Shown here piece by piece: positions 1-9,945 of a stretch of 64,000 bases of DNA. The translations under genes and the position numbers were made by a program. The notes beneath the pieces are model-generated. The model was given only the letters and a program-made list of their open reading frames with translations. It did not search any database and was not told the DNA's origin. How positions within the stretch are numbered: the first letter of the stretch is position 1; each line of letters starts with the position of its first letter. The DNA comes from Chitinophagaceae bacterium (GTDB lineage Bacteria; Bacteroidota; Bacteroidia; Chitinophagales; Chitinophagaceae): assembly GCA_016786745.1 (NCBI GenBank), contig JAEUVS010000118.1:1-64000 (forward strand), given 5' to 3'.

Positions 1-275
1 AGAGTTTTATGCTGATGATAAGCCTGCAGTACAAGCGCCAGTCCAACAGATACCTCGGCAGCCGCCATCGACACAATAAACAAAAACATCACCTGCCCAT
101 CAGGTTGCTGCCAGCGCGAGCCGGCGGCAACAAACGCAAGCCCTGCCGCATTGAGCATCACCTCTACGCTTAATAACATGAATATGATATTCTTCCTTGT
201 AAGCACTCCGATAAGCCCCAACACAAAAAGTATCGAGGCAACTATCAGCACCATATTTGAATCGAAGGGTAACAT
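1..275 (-). CDS. nuoK: NADH-quinone oxidoreductase subunit K (partial, C-terminus beyond window)
   Basis: Membrane-arm subunit of respiratory complex I, thought to take part in proton translocation. The reverse strand reads [20 protein letters not shown] at the N-terminus, followed by the NuoK motif with [19 protein letters not shown]. Three hydrophobic helices are visible, and the second carries the conserved Glu of the SVEVMLN segment. About 91 codons are present; the family is about 100 residues, so roughly the last ten lie beyond the left edge. The start ATG (275-273) is 3 bp after the nuoJ stop, so the two genes are co-transcribed. The downstream nuoL, M and N genes expected for a full operon would lie outside the window. 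Confidence 0.93.
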   Translation of the reverse strand, partial: MLPFDSNMVLIVASILFVLGLIGVLTRKNIIFMLLSVEVMLNAAGLAFVAAGSRWQQPDGQVMFLFIVSMAAAEVSVGLALVLQAYHQHKT

Positions 276-278
276 TGT

Positions 279-851
279 TTAAGTATTTATTGTTTCAGCC
301 TCACGTTGAGGTTCGGGCATGTTTCTTTCCGGCTCCTCGGTAAGGTAGCGGTGCAGGTTTCTCTTTTTATGTTTTCCGATATGAGCAGCGCCCACGATCC
401 CGGCCATCAGCAAAAAACCTGTGAGCTCCACGGCAATCACGTATTCACCAAATAGCGCGACGGACACACTTTTTGGTTCCACCACAGCAATGTTGCTGAC
501 ATTATCACCGCGTTGCAAAAGCAGGTAGATCATTTCACCTAACAATACAATACATAACAACGCCGGTCCCATCCACACATTTGGCTTTAGCCATGTTTTT
601 TCCTGTTCGGACGTCACTTTGTCGAGGTTCAGCATCATCACCACAAAAATGAACAGCACCATGATAGCGCCTGCGTAGATGATTACTTCAAGCACCCCAA
701 CGAAAGGTGCGCCGATTGAAAGAAATACAACCGCTATCGCAAGAAAGGAAACAACCAGGTAGAGCAACGCATGAATAGGATGATAACGCGTGATCACCAT
801 AATCGTCGCTACGATCGCAACTGCAGATGATATATAGAATAGTAAGCTCAT
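279..851 (-). CDS. nuoJ: NADH-quinone oxidoreductase subunit J
   Basis: Complex I membrane subunit J, 190 residues, near the family norm of 165-200. Hydrophobic helices occupy about residues 5-22, 27-48, 54-74, 92-112 and 138-158. The conserved segment around residues 50-75 (GVLEVIIYAGAIMVLFIFVV) is diagnostic, with the Glu and Tyr in the third helix. The C-terminus is a charged cytoplasmic tail. It lies between nuoI (14 bp upstream) and nuoK (3 bp downstream) on the minus strand, in the standard operon order. The ATG start is clear. Confidence 0.95.
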   Translation of the reverse strand: MSLLFYISSAVAIVATIMVITRYHPIHALLYLVVSFLAIAVVFLSIGAPFVGVLEVIIYAGAIMVLFIFVVMMLNLDKVTSEQEKTWLKPNVWMGPALLCIVLLGEMIYLLLQRGDNVSNIAVVEPKSVSVALFGEYVIAVELTGFLLMAGIVGAAHIGKHKKRNLHRYLTEEPERNMPEPQREAETINT

Positions 852-865
852 CGTTTTGGTTTTTA

Positions 866-1381
866 TCAGGGCAACAGGCTGTGAACATCCACGGGTAGTT
901 CTTCGTTTGCGCCGTGTCCTTTTTGTTTTACACCGGCGTCCATTCCCGCCACCTTGTAAAAATTATAACCTGGATATTTTCCCTGGCTGTTGATCAGCAG
1001 GTCTTCTTTCTCAAATACGAGGTCCTGCCGTTTGTATTCTCCCATTTCAAAATCAGGTATCAGTTGTATGGCATATGTGGGGCACGCATCTTCGCAGAAA
1101 CCGCAGAATATGCATCTCGAAAAGTTAATTCTGAAGAATTCAGGATAGCGACGGCCATTTTCATCCTGCGTGGCCTGGAGTGCGATGCAATCGACCGGGC
1201 ATGCGGCGGAACACAGGTAGCAGCCCACACAGCGTTCACCGCCATCAGGATCTTTTGTTAACACGATCCTCCCTTTATATCGCGGATGTAATTGAACCTT
1301 TTCTTCCGGGTATTGAATGGTTACTTTCTTGCGAAAGAGATGCAGGAAGACTAACCACATAGTGCGAAAATGTGAAAACAT
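866..1381 (-). CDS. nuoI: NADH-quinone oxidoreductase subunit I (two 4Fe-4S ferredoxin)
   Basis: Peripheral-arm ferredoxin subunit of complex I that holds clusters N6a and N6b and passes electrons toward NuoB and quinone. The 171-residue product has two CxxCxxCxxxC(P) motifs: Cys51, 54, 57, 61 and Cys90, 93, 96, 100. Its N-terminus is amphipathic, as in bacterial NuoI. The frame stays open a further 89 codons upstream, but that extension runs through repeat A and into nuoH in another frame. The ATG at 1381-1379 gives the family's usual length and N-terminus, so I chose it. A 59-bp gap with a repeat A unit separates it from nuoH. Confidence 0.95.
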   Translation of the reverse strand: MFSHFRTMWLVFLHLFRKKVTIQYPEEKVQLHPRYKGRIVLTKDPDGGERCVGCYLCSAACPVDCIALQATQDENGRRYPEFFRINFSRCIFCGFCEDACPTYAIQLIPDFEMGEYKRQDLVFEKEDLLINSQGKYPGYNFYKVAGMDAGVKQKGHGANEELPVDVHSLLP

Positions 1382-1398
1382 AGTGTTATTTTTTTTCT

Positions 1399-1434
1399 TG
1401 TCATCCCGAACCGCCGAAGGCGTGTGAGGGATCT
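1399..1434. repeat. Dispersed repeat family A, single unit
   Basis: One unit running from GTCATCCCGAACCG to GTGAGGGATC. It lies 7 bp past the nuoH stop codon and upstream of the nuoI start. Related units occur at 2432-2516, 5241-5341, 14604-14799 and 40883-40943, with a remnant near 28157. Copies in the opposite orientation read GATCCCTCAC...TCGGGATGAC. This looks like a REP-type extragenic palindrome. Confidence 0.8.
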
Positions 1435-1440
1435 TGACAA

Positions 1441-2400
1441 TTATGAATCTTTCAAATACAACGCAACCGCCCCGGTTATCATAAGGTTCGCCAGTACCAA
1501 TGGCAACAAAACTTTCCAGCCGTATTCGATCAATTGATCGTAACGCGGACGTGGAAGCGATGCGCGCAACAGTATAAAAACTCCGATAAAGAAAAATGTT
1601 TTCAGGATGAACCAAACCAGCGGCGGCAGGAACGAAGGGCCGAGCCATCCGCCGAAAAACAACGTTACTGTCATCGCGGAGATCAGCGTAATGCCAAGGT
1701 ATTCTCCAATAAAGAACATACCGAATTTCATCCCGGAATATTCGGCATGAAATCCCGCGATAAGTTCACTTTCCGCCTCAGGAATATCAAAAGGCAGGCG
1801 GTGTGTTTCGGCAACACCGGCGATGAAGAAAACTAAAAAGCCCACCGGTTGTGTAACCACAAACCAGAGATCGCGCTGTGCTTCTACAATTGCCCCGAGG
1901 TTGAATGATCCTGACAGCATTACCACGCCCATCAGCGATAAGCCCATGAACACTTCATAGGCGATCATCTGCGATGCGCCTCTGAGCGCGCCCAATAATG
2001 AATATTTATTGTTTGATGCCCATCCACCCAATACGATACTGTAAACTCCGATGGAAGACATCGCCAGGAAGAATAACAACCCGATATTGAGATCTGCGAC
2101 AACGATATTCGGAGCAAATGGAATGATTACAAAACTTATAAGAACCGTTCCTGCTACTATCGCGGGCGCCACTACAAAAATTGCTTTGCTGGCAAATGGA
2201 GGGATCCAATCTTCTTTGAAAAATAATTTTAGTGTGTCGGCCAGAACGATGAGGAGCCCCAGTGGTCCGGCGCGGTTAGGGCCGAGTCGGTCCTGCCATA
2301 GTGCGAGTAGTCGTCTTTCGACCCATATGAGGCCTGCGGCTATGTTTAGCAAGACGAAAAGAACACCAATTACAGTCCAGATATGTTGAGCGGTACTCAT
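1441..2400 (-). CDS. nuoH: NADH-quinone oxidoreductase subunit H
   Basis: Complex I subunit H, the membrane subunit that forms the quinone-binding chamber with NuoB and NuoD. It has 319 residues and eight or so hydrophobic helices. Hallmarks are [19 protein letters not shown] near residue 28, the segment [20 protein letters not shown] near residue 195, and [15 protein letters not shown] near residue 220. The start ATG (2400-2398) gives the expected N-terminus. A 127-bp gap to nuoG holds a paired repeat A element. Confidence 0.96.
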   Translation of the reverse strand: MSTAQHIWTVIGVLFVLLNIAAGLIWVERRLLALWQDRLGPNRAGPLGLLIVLADTLKLFFKEDWIPPFASKAIFVVAPAIVAGTVLISFVIIPFAPNIVVADLNIGLLFFLAMSSIGVYSIVLGGWASNNKYSLLGALRGASQMIAYEVFMGLSLMGVVMLSGSFNLGAIVEAQRDLWFVVTQPVGFLVFFIAGVAETHRLPFDIPEAESELIAGFHAEYSGMKFGMFFIGEYLGITLISAMTVTLFFGGWLGPSFLPPLVWFILKTFFFIGVFILLRASLPRPRYDQLIEYGWKVLLPLVLANLMITGAVALYLKDS

Positions 2401-2431
2401 TTTCTTTTAATATTTTATTTTCGTTTTCCGT

Positions 2432-2516
2432 TGATCCCTCACACTCGCTTCGCTCGGTTCGGGATGACAGTATTACTGATATGTCATCCCGAGCCCAACG
2501 GGCGAGGGATCTGCGG
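2432..2516. repeat. Dispersed repeat family A, inverted pair
   Basis: Two units face each other: 2432-2469 (GATCCCTCACACTCGCTTCG... to CGGGATGAC) and about 2483-2516 (GTCATCCCGAGCCC... to GAGGGATCTGCGG). Together they form a long imperfect hairpin. It sits 11 bp past the nuoG stop codon, between nuoG and nuoH on the minus strand. Confidence 0.85.
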
Positions 2517-2527
2517 AGAAACAATAA

Positions 2528-5218
2528 TTATTTCGCTAGTTCAACCCAATTGCCCCAACTCATTCCCTGCGTGCCTGGTAAACCCTTCGAAACAAGAACA
2601 ATTCCGTTGCGTAAACTCTCAACAATTTTAACGGGAAAAGAATATTCTTCCTTTTCCGATTTTATTGTTACCTGGGATCCTTCCGTTACATCCAGCATCT
2701 TCGCATCCACCGGCGACAACCCCATATAGGGTTCCGGCGATCGCCCGGCAATTCCTGCCGAATACACACTCAATTCATCAGAACCGAAAACATGACTCTG
2801 TGGTAACAACAACCATTTATTCTGCCGCTCACGGAAATGTTCAGGATAATCTTTAAAAAACTCAGGCATGTTGCCCGACGACTTAACAAATAATCGAACA
2901 CCTGGATTTCCGCCAATCAGGTCACCGCCGATTTCCTGCTGGTATTTATTTACAGCCTGCGGCGAGTTCCAGCCTGGTTTCCAGAAGAACGGAATCGCTG
3001 ACGATGGCGGCGTTCCCTGGTATCCTTCCATTGTAAACGACAGTGGCGAATCGCCGTCGGCCACAGGTTTTGGTTCGCTTACATTCCTGTTTGCAAGCAT
3101 CGCAGTGCGACCGCTGTACCGATGCGGTTCACGCGGAATCTGCTCGCCATGAATACTGAAACCCGATGAAGGAGCAGCTGCGGAAATTCCCGCAAACTGG
3201 CGCAATGCAGTTTCGAGCGAACTGATCACGCTGTCGTGATGCGGGTCGTGACCATTTGCTTTACCAGAGATAATCATTTTCATGCGACTTAACCACTTCC
3301 AGCTTTCACGGATATATTTATTGTCAGGAACATAAACCTGGTAGTAACGCTGCGCTCTTCCTTCGTAACTGATCAGCGTTCCATCACCTTCTGCAAAAGT
3401 TGACGCAGGTATCAGCACATGCGCTTTTTCTGTAGTCGCGTTGTTAAGTGAATCCAGAACGATTATATTTCTGCATTTCGATAAAAATTCATCTACTATT
3501 CCCGCCGGAAGATTTCTATAAAGATCCTGTTCGAGAATTACCGCGGTAACGTTTGGCTCGCGGTTTACACGTCGCACGGCAGTGTCAAAAGCATGGCCGC
3601 GCATCATGGCAAGTCCCATACTGTTGCACTCGGGCACAACAAACGCTATTGCCGGAGCTTTGCCCGCAGCTTTTAATGCAGCCGCAATGTCGAACGCAGC
3701 TCTCAAAACCGGATCATTATAACATGATGTACCGGTGATGATAACGGGGTTGCTACACTTTAGAAGTTCATCCGCAATTGTCTTTGCCTTTGCCAGCACT
3801 GCTTCTTCAAAATTTTTGAGCTCCAGCGATGGATGGATATGGTTTGCAATTGCGAATCCAAGCCGTGCTATGTCGTCGGGGGCGGCGTTAATATTTAGCG
3901 AAGCAATTTCATCGAGCGATGTTTCTGTGACCGTTACGTTCACCATAAACCCTTTAGTGTTCTGCTGTAATTCTTTTACCGCGAGTTCGTGCCATTCGGG
4001 CATCGGTGTTTTTTCGGTCGCTTCGCGTCCACCGGTTTTCATCACGCTTTGCCGCACTGCAAGCGCCATCATCGGGGCCGTGTTCCAGATGTCTTCGCCA
4101 AGTATTACAACCGCATCTGCATCTTCAATCTGTTTCAGCGAGGCAACGGGTATTTTGCCGGAATCCAGTATGTCTGTAATTCTGCGTTCGAGCATCATCT
4201 CTTCGTTGTACACTCCACAGAAAAAATTTTCTTTTCCAACGAGGTCCAGCAGGGCGAAGTTGCTTTCCATTGAAGCCCTCGGCGATCCGATACCTATGAG
4301 AGAATGATTGGTGAGTACCGTCTCCAAGTGATGCATTAATGCATTCTCATCAACAGCCTGGTGCATTACCTGTGGTTTGGTGATCCTGTTTTCACTATTT
4401 ACAAACTCATATCCAAACCTTCCCCTGTCGCACAGGAAATATCCGTTTACCTCGGCGTTGTAGCGGTTTACAATGTTCCGCAAGCCTCCATATCTTTCAC
4501 CGGCAATTGTGTTGCAACCAACACTGCAATGCTGGCAAACAGAAGGCGCAGAAGTAAGATCCCATTTGCGTGTGTAATGTTGTCTTAGTGTTTTGTCTGT
4601 GAAAACGCCGGTCGGACAAACTTCGGCGAGATTGCCGCTGAACGGACTTTCGAGCGTGCCGTCTTTTTCGCGGCCGAAGTACACATGATTATGTGCCGCG
4701 AACACGTTGAGATCTTTTCCACCTGCATAATCTTTATAAAAACGCACGCACCGGTAGCACTGAATGCAGCGGTTCATTTCATGGTGAATGAAAGGTCCCA
4801 GGTATTGATTAACGTAGGTTCGTTTTTTATAATCATACCGGCGGTAATCGTGTCCCGTCATCACTGTCATATCCTGCAGGTGACAGCTCCCACCTTCATC
4901 GCAAACGGGACAATCATGGGGATGGTTTGTCATCAACCATTCTATCACCTGTTCACGAAATGCTTTAGCTGCTTTATCATCAATCGAAAGGTGCATTCCA
5001 TCGCGCACGCCTTCCATACAACTCATTATAATTTTGCCTGACGTGTCGTTTTCGTCTTTATAAACTTTTACTGCGCATTGCCGGCATGCGCCTACGCTGC
5101 CCATTGCGGGATGCCAACAGAAGTAGGGCAGGTCGAAACCGAGGGTTAAGCAGGCTTCAAGAACGTTTTTACCGGCTTTTACTTCGTAAGAGGTGTTATC
5201 GATGAAAATTTTTGGCAT
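2528..5218 (-). CDS. nuoG: NADH-quinone oxidoreductase subunit G (Fe-S rich)
   Basis: Large Fe-S subunit of the complex I peripheral arm, 896 residues, in the usual size range. The N-terminal 2Fe-2S ligands are Cys34, 45, 48 and 67. The His/Cys-ligated 4Fe-4S region includes Cys103, 106 and 112. The next 4Fe-4S has Cys151, 154, 157 and 201. The extra N7-type cluster is also present (Cys228, 231, 235, 263), as in E. coli and Thermus. The rest is a degenerate molybdopterin-oxidoreductase-like domain. Repeat A pairs flank the gene on both sides, which interrupts an otherwise tightly packed operon. Confidence 0.95.
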   Translation of the reverse strand: MPKIFIDNTSYEVKAGKNVLEACLTLGFDLPYFCWHPAMGSVGACRQCAVKVYKDENDTSGKIIMSCMEGVRDGMHLSIDDKAAKAFREQVIEWLMTNHPHDCPVCDEGGSCHLQDMTVMTGHDYRRYDYKKRTYVNQYLGPFIHHEMNRCIQCYRCVRFYKDYAGGKDLNVFAAHNHVYFGREKDGTLESPFSGNLAEVCPTGVFTDKTLRQHYTRKWDLTSAPSVCQHCSVGCNTIAGERYGGLRNIVNRYNAEVNGYFLCDRGRFGYEFVNSENRITKPQVMHQAVDENALMHHLETVLTNHSLIGIGSPRASMESNFALLDLVGKENFFCGVYNEEMMLERRITDILDSGKIPVASLKQIEDADAVVILGEDIWNTAPMMALAVRQSVMKTGGREATEKTPMPEWHELAVKELQQNTKGFMVNVTVTETSLDEIASLNINAAPDDIARLGFAIANHIHPSLELKNFEEAVLAKAKTIADELLKCSNPVIITGTSCYNDPVLRAAFDIAAALKAAGKAPAIAFVVPECNSMGLAMMRGHAFDTAVRRVNREPNVTAVILEQDLYRNLPAGIVDEFLSKCRNIIVLDSLNNATTEKAHVLIPASTFAEGDGTLISYEGRAQRYYQVYVPDNKYIRESWKWLSRMKMIISGKANGHDPHHDSVISSLETALRQFAGISAAAPSSGFSIHGEQIPREPHRYSGRTAMLANRNVSEPKPVADGDSPLSFTMEGYQGTPPSSAIPFFWKPGWNSPQAVNKYQQEIGGDLIGGNPGVRLFVKSSGNMPEFFKDYPEHFRERQNKWLLLPQSHVFGSDELSVYSAGIAGRSPEPYMGLSPVDAKMLDVTEGSQVTIKSEKEEYSFPVKIVESLRNGIVLVSKGLPGTQGMSWGNWVELAK

Positions 5219-5240
5219 TACGCATCATTTATTTGTTTCT

Positions 5241-5341
5241 CCGCTGATCCCTCACACTCGCTTCGCTCGGTTCGGGATGACAGCGGTTTCGCTTATGTCA
5301 TCCCGAACCGAGCGGCGAAGCCGCGAGTGAGGGATCGACGG
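5241..5341. repeat. Dispersed repeat family A, inverted pair
   Basis: Unit one (5245-5282) reads GCTGATCCCTCACACTCGCT through TTCGGGATGACA. Unit two (5296-5340) reads GTCATCCCGAACCGAGCGGC through GTGAGGGATCGACGG. The outer ends, ccgctgatccctcac and gtgagggatcgacgg, are near-complementary, so the whole element can fold into one long hairpin. It lies 10 bp past the nuoF stop codon and 22 bp before the nuoG start. Confidence 0.87.
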
Positions 5342-5351
5342 AGAATGCATT

Positions 5352-6626
5352 TTAGTTATACGGACAACCTCTCTTCTTAATATGCTCCACAAAATCATCC
5401 TTAAAATATTTTATCGCACTCTGCAGGGGCTCCATCGCGCCGGGCGCAAGCGCACAAAACGTATTTCCCGGTCCAAGCAACTGCCCATGCATTTCCAACA
5501 ACCCAATATCTTCCTCCTTTCCACCGCCATTTTCGAGCGACAATAATATTTTTTCAACCCACGGTAAACCCTCCCGGCACGGCGTGCACCATCCGCAACT
5601 TTCCTGCGCGAAAAAATGCTGAAGGTTGTGAACAAAACCAACAGGACAGGTTGCATCATCCATCACTATCATTGTTCCTGTTCCAAGGCGGCTTCCGGCG
5701 GCAGCAACAGAGTTGAAATCCATTTTTACATTCATGTGCTCAGTTGTCAGGAAATCGGTTGAAGCTCCGCCTGGTAGTGCGCCTTTCAGTTTGTATCCGT
5801 TTTTCATTCCTCCGGCATATTCTTCTATCAACTCACCCATCGTAACTCCCATCGGCAGTTCCCATGCGCCGGGTCTGTTCACTTTTCCGCTAACTCCGTA
5901 TATTTTTGTTCCGCTGTCTTCACTTTTGCTTAGCCCGATGAACCACTGGGGGCCATTATTAATAATATGTGGTACGCAACAAAGTGTTTCGACATTATTT
6001 ACAATGGTTGGCTTTCCATATAAACCGCTCACCTGGGGAAACGGCGGCTTTGCACGCGGCGTTGCGCGCTTTCCTTCGAGTGCGTTGAGCAGCGCCGTTT
6101 CTTCACCACACATATACCTTCCCACACCTGTGTGCAAATGCATGTGAAGCGAAAAGCCGGAACCAAGAATTTTTTCGCCGAGATATCCTGCTTCGTATGC
6201 TTCATTCAAACTTTTTTGAATTACTCTTGCGGCTTCGCGATACGCCCATCTTAAAAAAACATACGAAATATTCGCCTGGATGGCATATGACGCGATAATC
6301 ATTCCTTCAATCAGCTGATGCGGATTTCCTTCGAGCAGCACCCTGTCTTTAAAGGTACCCGGCTCCATTTCGTCGGCGTTGCAGATGAGATATTTTGTTT
6401 TGGGAGCATCTTCACCCATTGGCACAAAACTCCATTTCATACCGGTGCTGAAACCTGCGCCACCTCGGCCCTTCAGCTTGCTGGCCCTGACAGTTTCCTG
6501 CACTTCTGCCGGGCTCATGCCCTTTATCACTTTGCGAAGTGCGGCATAACCCCCGGCTTTCTCATACTCTTTAATGTTCAGGTATGAGCCATCGCTTTTG
6601 ATGTCTTTCGTGAGCGGACGTTCCAT
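5352..6626 (-). CDS. nuoF: NADH-quinone oxidoreductase subunit F (FMN and 4Fe-4S)
   Basis: NADH-oxidising flavoprotein subunit of complex I, 424 residues. The glycine-rich NADH/FMN segment GRGGAGFSTGMKW begins at residue 53. The FMN-site segment YMCGEETALLNALEGK begins at residue 171. Cluster N3 ligands are Cys344, Cys347, Cys350 and Cys391 (SCGWCTPC, then TFCALAPGAM). Its ATG directly abuts the nuoE stop codon (6627), so the two are translationally linked. This matches the NuoE-NuoF functional dimer. Confidence 0.97.
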   Translation of the reverse strand: MERPLTKDIKSDGSYLNIKEYEKAGGYAALRKVIKGMSPAEVQETVRASKLKGRGGAGFSTGMKWSFVPMGEDAPKTKYLICNADEMEPGTFKDRVLLEGNPHQLIEGMIIASYAIQANISYVFLRWAYREAARVIQKSLNEAYEAGYLGEKILGSGFSLHMHLHTGVGRYMCGEETALLNALEGKRATPRAKPPFPQVSGLYGKPTIVNNVETLCCVPHIINNGPQWFIGLSKSEDSGTKIYGVSGKVNRPGAWELPMGVTMGELIEEYAGGMKNGYKLKGALPGGASTDFLTTEHMNVKMDFNSVAAAGSRLGTGTMIVMDDATCPVGFVHNLQHFFAQESCGWCTPCREGLPWVEKILLSLENGGGKEEDIGLLEMHGQLLGPGNTFCALAPGAMEPLQSAIKYFKDDFVEHIKKRGCPYN

Positions 6627-7091
6627 TCAAACGTATTTTTCAAGTATCTGGTCGAGTTGTTCAATGGTTACATCACGGTACAGATCTTCATCCACCATTA
6701 GCGCAGGCGCACGGTCGCAGCAACCGAGGCATACGTTTGGCAGAAGGGTGAACCTTTTGTCTGTTGTTGTTTCTCCGAATTTTATTTTCAGCTTTTCGTT
6801 AAGTGCCCTGTAAATTTTCTGATAGCCCATCACATAGCATGATACGCTGTCGCACAGCAGTATCATATGTTTGCCTACAGGTTTGCGGAATATGAGGTTG
6901 TAAAAAGTGGCCACACTGTCTACTTCTGCGGGGCTCAGTTCAAGGTAGTCGGCAATCTCTGTTACACTTTCGTTACTTATCCAGCCGCGGTGTTTCTGCA
7001 CTATTTTAAGCGACTCGATCAGTGCCGCTTTTTTATACGGCACCAATCCAATCTCGTGATCAATTTCCTTTATTTCAGATTGCGTCAGCAT
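6627..7091 (-). CDS. nuoE: NADH-quinone oxidoreductase subunit E (2Fe-2S)
   Basis: Thioredoxin-fold 2Fe-2S subunit (cluster N1a) that partners NuoF, 154 residues. The ligands Cys80, Cys85, Cys121 and Cys125 follow the family pattern CxxxxC...CLGxC, with an extra Cys124. The N-terminal helical part (residues 5-65) matches the family's SPAEVxxVATFY segment. It sits 11 bp downstream of nuoCD and directly abuts nuoF. Confidence 0.95.
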   Translation of the reverse strand: MLTQSEIKEIDHEIGLVPYKKAALIESLKIVQKHRGWISNESVTEIADYLELSPAEVDSVATFYNLIFRKPVGKHMILLCDSVSCYVMGYQKIYRALNEKLKIKFGETTTDKRFTLLPNVCLGCCDRAPALMVDEDLYRDVTIEQLDQILEKYV

Positions 7092-7102
7092 TAAAAAACT
7101 TT

Positions 7103-8839
7103 TTACCGGTCTATGTCTGCCAGCACATAGTCAACGCTTCCCAGGATCGAAAGCAGGTCGGCAACGGTGTAACCTTTGCCGATGTAGGGAACCATTTGCA
7201 AATGCGCGAACGACGGAGTGCGGATTCTTGTTCTGTACGAGGCGGTGTTGCCATCGCTTACCAGGTAATAACTGTTTGCTCCTTTTGTGGCTTCGATGCA
7301 GCTCATCGCTTCTCCCGGAGGTATCACAGGGCCCCAGCTTACATTCAGGAAGTGTGTTATCAACGTTTCGATGTCCTGCATGGTGTATTTTTTAATGGGC
7401 GGAGTAGTAAGGGGATGATCGGCTTTGTAAAGACCTTCGGGCATGTTGTTAAGGCATTGCTCAACTATCCTCAGGCTCTGCCTCATTTCTTCTACTCGAA
7501 CAACTGCACGGTCATAACAGTCACCATTATGCGCTATCGGTATTTCAAAATCAAAATTCTCATATCCTGAATACGGGCGTTTCTTCCTGAAATCCCATTC
7601 ATACCCGCACGCTCTTAACCCGGCGCCGGTAACGCCCCATTCTATCGCTTCTTCACGCGTATAGATGCCGATGCCGCGTGTGCGCGCCTTAAACAAACTG
7701 TTTCGCATCACCATCTTATCGTATTCCCGCAGTTGTTTGGGGAAGTAGTTCACAAAATCTCTTACCAGCTTATCCCATCCATTGGGAAGGTCCTGCGCCA
7801 CTCCACCGATCCTGAACCAGTTGGGGTGCATTCGTCCGCCGCAAACGGCTTCGATGATGTCGAAAATTTTTTCGCGGTCGGTGAACATGTAAAATACCGG
7901 GGAGAGCTGCCCGAGATCCTGCGCGAATGTGCCGAACCAAACGAGGTGACTGTTGATGCGGAACAGTTCGCACAACATCACCCTGATCGTTTTTGCGCGG
8001 TCAGGAATTTCAATGCCCGCCAGTTTTTCAACGGCAAGCAGGTAGGCCAGGTTATTCATCACGCCGCCGAGATAGTCTATTCTGTCGGTGTAGGGTATAT
8101 AGGTGTGCCAGCTTTGGCGTTCGCCCATTTTTTCGGCGCCACGGTGATGGAAGCCGATTTCCGGAACCGCTTCAACAATATCTTCACCATCGAGCTGAAG
8201 AATGATGCGCAGCACTCCATGTGTTCCCGGGTGTTGCGGACCGATATTAAGAAACATGAAATCCGCGTCGTCGCTATGTTCTTTCAGGCCCCATTCCTCG
8301 GGTTTGAAACGGAGTGCTTCCATTTCGATGTCTGCCTTCTCATCGTACAATTGATAGGGACCCATTTCTGTTGCGCGTGCAGGGTGTTCTTTACGAAGCG
8401 GGTGCCCTTTCCAGGTGAGCGGCATCAGAATGCGCGTGAGGTGAGGATGACCTTCGAAGGTTATGCCGAACATATCATATGCCTCACGTTCGTACCAGTT
8501 GGCATTAACATATACCGAAGTGATCGAAGGAATGGATGGATATTCTCCATGCAGTCCAACTTTTATTCTTATAAAATCATTTAAGTCGAATGAAAAGAAA
8601 TGATAGACAACTGTAAAATCAGCGGAGGGCAAACCATTTTTGCGCGATCTGTCACGCTCGTCAACACCACAGAGGTCGTATAGCAGGGGATAGAATGTTT
8701 TAAGATAAGTGGCAACGGCAATGATGTTATTCTTCGACACCCATACTGTGGGTATTTGGTCTATGGTTTTCTGTTCATAGACGCCATCTTCACCGAATGT
8801 AGTCCGGAGATGTAATAATATGGACTTGCTATCGTGCAT
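7103..8839 (-). CDS. nuoCD: NADH-quinone oxidoreductase fused subunit C/D
   Basis: A single 578-residue polypeptide covers both complex I subunits. The NuoC part is about residues 1-180, with the motif [20 protein letters not shown]. The NuoD part (49-kDa subunit) begins near residue 195 with [14 protein letters not shown] and ends with the conserved [11 protein letters not shown]. NuoD forms the quinone pocket with NuoB. Fusion of C and D is also seen in E. coli and is common in Bacteroidota, so it is not unusual here. It starts with an ATG, 19 bp downstream of nuoB. Confidence 0.96.
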   Translation of the reverse strand: MHDSKSILLHLRTTFGEDGVYEQKTIDQIPTVWVSKNNIIAVATYLKTFYPLLYDLCGVDERDRSRKNGLPSADFTVVYHFFSFDLNDFIRIKVGLHGEYPSIPSITSVYVNANWYEREAYDMFGITFEGHPHLTRILMPLTWKGHPLRKEHPARATEMGPYQLYDEKADIEMEALRFKPEEWGLKEHSDDADFMFLNIGPQHPGTHGVLRIILQLDGEDIVEAVPEIGFHHRGAEKMGERQSWHTYIPYTDRIDYLGGVMNNLAYLLAVEKLAGIEIPDRAKTIRVMLCELFRINSHLVWFGTFAQDLGQLSPVFYMFTDREKIFDIIEAVCGGRMHPNWFRIGGVAQDLPNGWDKLVRDFVNYFPKQLREYDKMVMRNSLFKARTRGIGIYTREEAIEWGVTGAGLRACGYEWDFRKKRPYSGYENFDFEIPIAHNGDCYDRAVVRVEEMRQSLRIVEQCLNNMPEGLYKADHPLTTPPIKKYTMQDIETLITHFLNVSWGPVIPPGEAMSCIEATKGANSYYLVSDGNTASYRTRIRTPSFAHLQMVPYIGKGYTVADLLSILGSVDYVLADIDR

Positions 8840-8858
8840 TAAGGACCAGAATACTTAG

Positions 8859-9497
8859 TTATACTTCATCCATCGGGCGAAAGTCTACCATATTCATCCT
8901 CTCATCTCTCTTCTGGCTTTTCATTGGCTCCATGGTCGGTTTGATCACGCCCTGTTCGCCGATCACCCAGCTAAGCGGACGCCTTTCTTTTCCTACTGAT
9001 TGCGCCATCAATACCAGGCCCTGCATAAATGCATCGGGGCGGGGAGGGCAACCAGGCACGTACACGTCCACGGGTAAGAATTTATCTACACCCTGTACTA
9101 CACTATATATATCGTACATACCGCCGCTATTGGCGCAACTACCCATTGAAATTACCCAACGAGGTTCCATCATCTGTTCATGCAATCGCTTTATGATCGG
9201 TACCATTTTAATGAAAACTGTTCCGGCGATCACCATTACATCTGCTTCTCGGGGAGTTCCCCTGATTACTTCGGCGCCGAACCGCGCGACGTCGTACTTA
9301 CTGGTGATGCTTGTTGCCATTTCAACGAAGCAGCAGCTTAAGCCGAAGTGAAATGGCCACATTGAATTTTTTCTTCCCCATGCAAGAAGATCCTGCATGC
9401 TGGTGAGCATGATGTTTTTGCTCATGGTGTCTTCAAAGCTCCCGGTGCCCGAAAGTTGTTGAGTTGAATTTCCGGTTTTAGTTGTCCACCACTTCAT
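8859..9497 (-). CDS. nuoB: NADH-quinone oxidoreductase subunit B (cluster N2)
   Basis: Complex I subunit that carries terminal cluster N2, the electron donor to quinone. The four ligands are visible at Cys55, Cys56 ([10 protein letters not shown]), Cys121 (GSCANSGG) and Cys150 ([11 protein letters not shown]). The 212-residue product has a somewhat long N-terminus. The ATG at 9497 overlaps the nuoA stop (ATGA), which favours this start. An internal Met25 is the alternative. Confidence 0.96.
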   Translation of the reverse strand: MKWWTTKTGNSTQQLSGTGSFEDTMSKNIMLTSMQDLLAWGRKNSMWPFHFGLSCCFVEMATSITSKYDVARFGAEVIRGTPREADVMVIAGTVFIKMVPIIKRLHEQMMEPRWVISMGSCANSGGMYDIYSVVQGVDKFLPVDVYVPGCPPRPDAFMQGLVLMAQSVGKERRPLSWVIGEQGVIKPTMEPMKSQKRDERMNMVDFRPMDEV

Positions 9498-9922
9498 AAG
9501 GTGCCGGATGCCCGGTGTTTATATGCTTTAAGAATCTTTTTCGCATCGGGACCGATGTTAAGCGCGCCGATGCCCCACTCATAAATTAATACCACTACAA
9601 GTTGTCCAACAAATATTGATGCGCCGATATAGCCTGCCCATCCGAGCTCGTAAAATCCAAGTGCCCATAGCATAATGAACACCGCTTCCACATCAAAGAT
9701 TACGAATAACATGGCCACGAGATAGAATTGCGCGGAAAACCTGAGGCGTGCAGAACCAGCCTGCTCAATGCCGCCTTCATACGGCTTTCCTGTAGCCCTG
9801 TCGGAGTGATGCTGGCCGAGAAAATAAGATAGTGTGAGTATTACGGCAAGCAATACAACTACGATAGAAGCATATAAAAGCAATGGCCATAAGGGAACGC
9901 AATAGATTCCAGCTCCGGGCAT
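9494..9922 (-). CDS. nuoA: NADH-quinone oxidoreductase subunit A
   Basis: Small membrane subunit of complex I, 142 residues with three helices (about 12-34, 65-87 and 93-115). The family signature [20 protein letters not shown] is present, followed by [17 protein letters not shown] with its acidic residues in helix two. It is the first complex I gene of the operon, 23 bp downstream of a CBS-domain gene on the same strand. Its stop overlaps the nuoB start by four bases. Confidence 0.95.
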   Translation of the reverse strand: MPGAGIYCVPLWPLLLYASIVVVLLAVILTLSYFLGQHHSDRATGKPYEGGIEQAGSARLRFSAQFYLVAMLFVIFDVEAVFIMLWALGFYELGWAGYIGASIFVGQLVVVLIYEWGIGALNIGPDAKKILKAYKHRASGTL

Positions 9923-9945
9923 AACCGATATGTTTGATCTACCTT

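Noticed and set aside
688-888. ORF in another frame over nuoJ
   Set aside because: Shadow of nuoJ with no family match or start context.
1382-1648. N-terminal extension of nuoI (89 more codons)
   Set aside because: The added part overlaps nuoH and repeat A and is not ferredoxin-like. The ATG at 1381 gives the family length.
7103-8839. nuoCD fusion as a novelty
   Set aside because: The fusion is common, including in E. coli and Bacteroidota.
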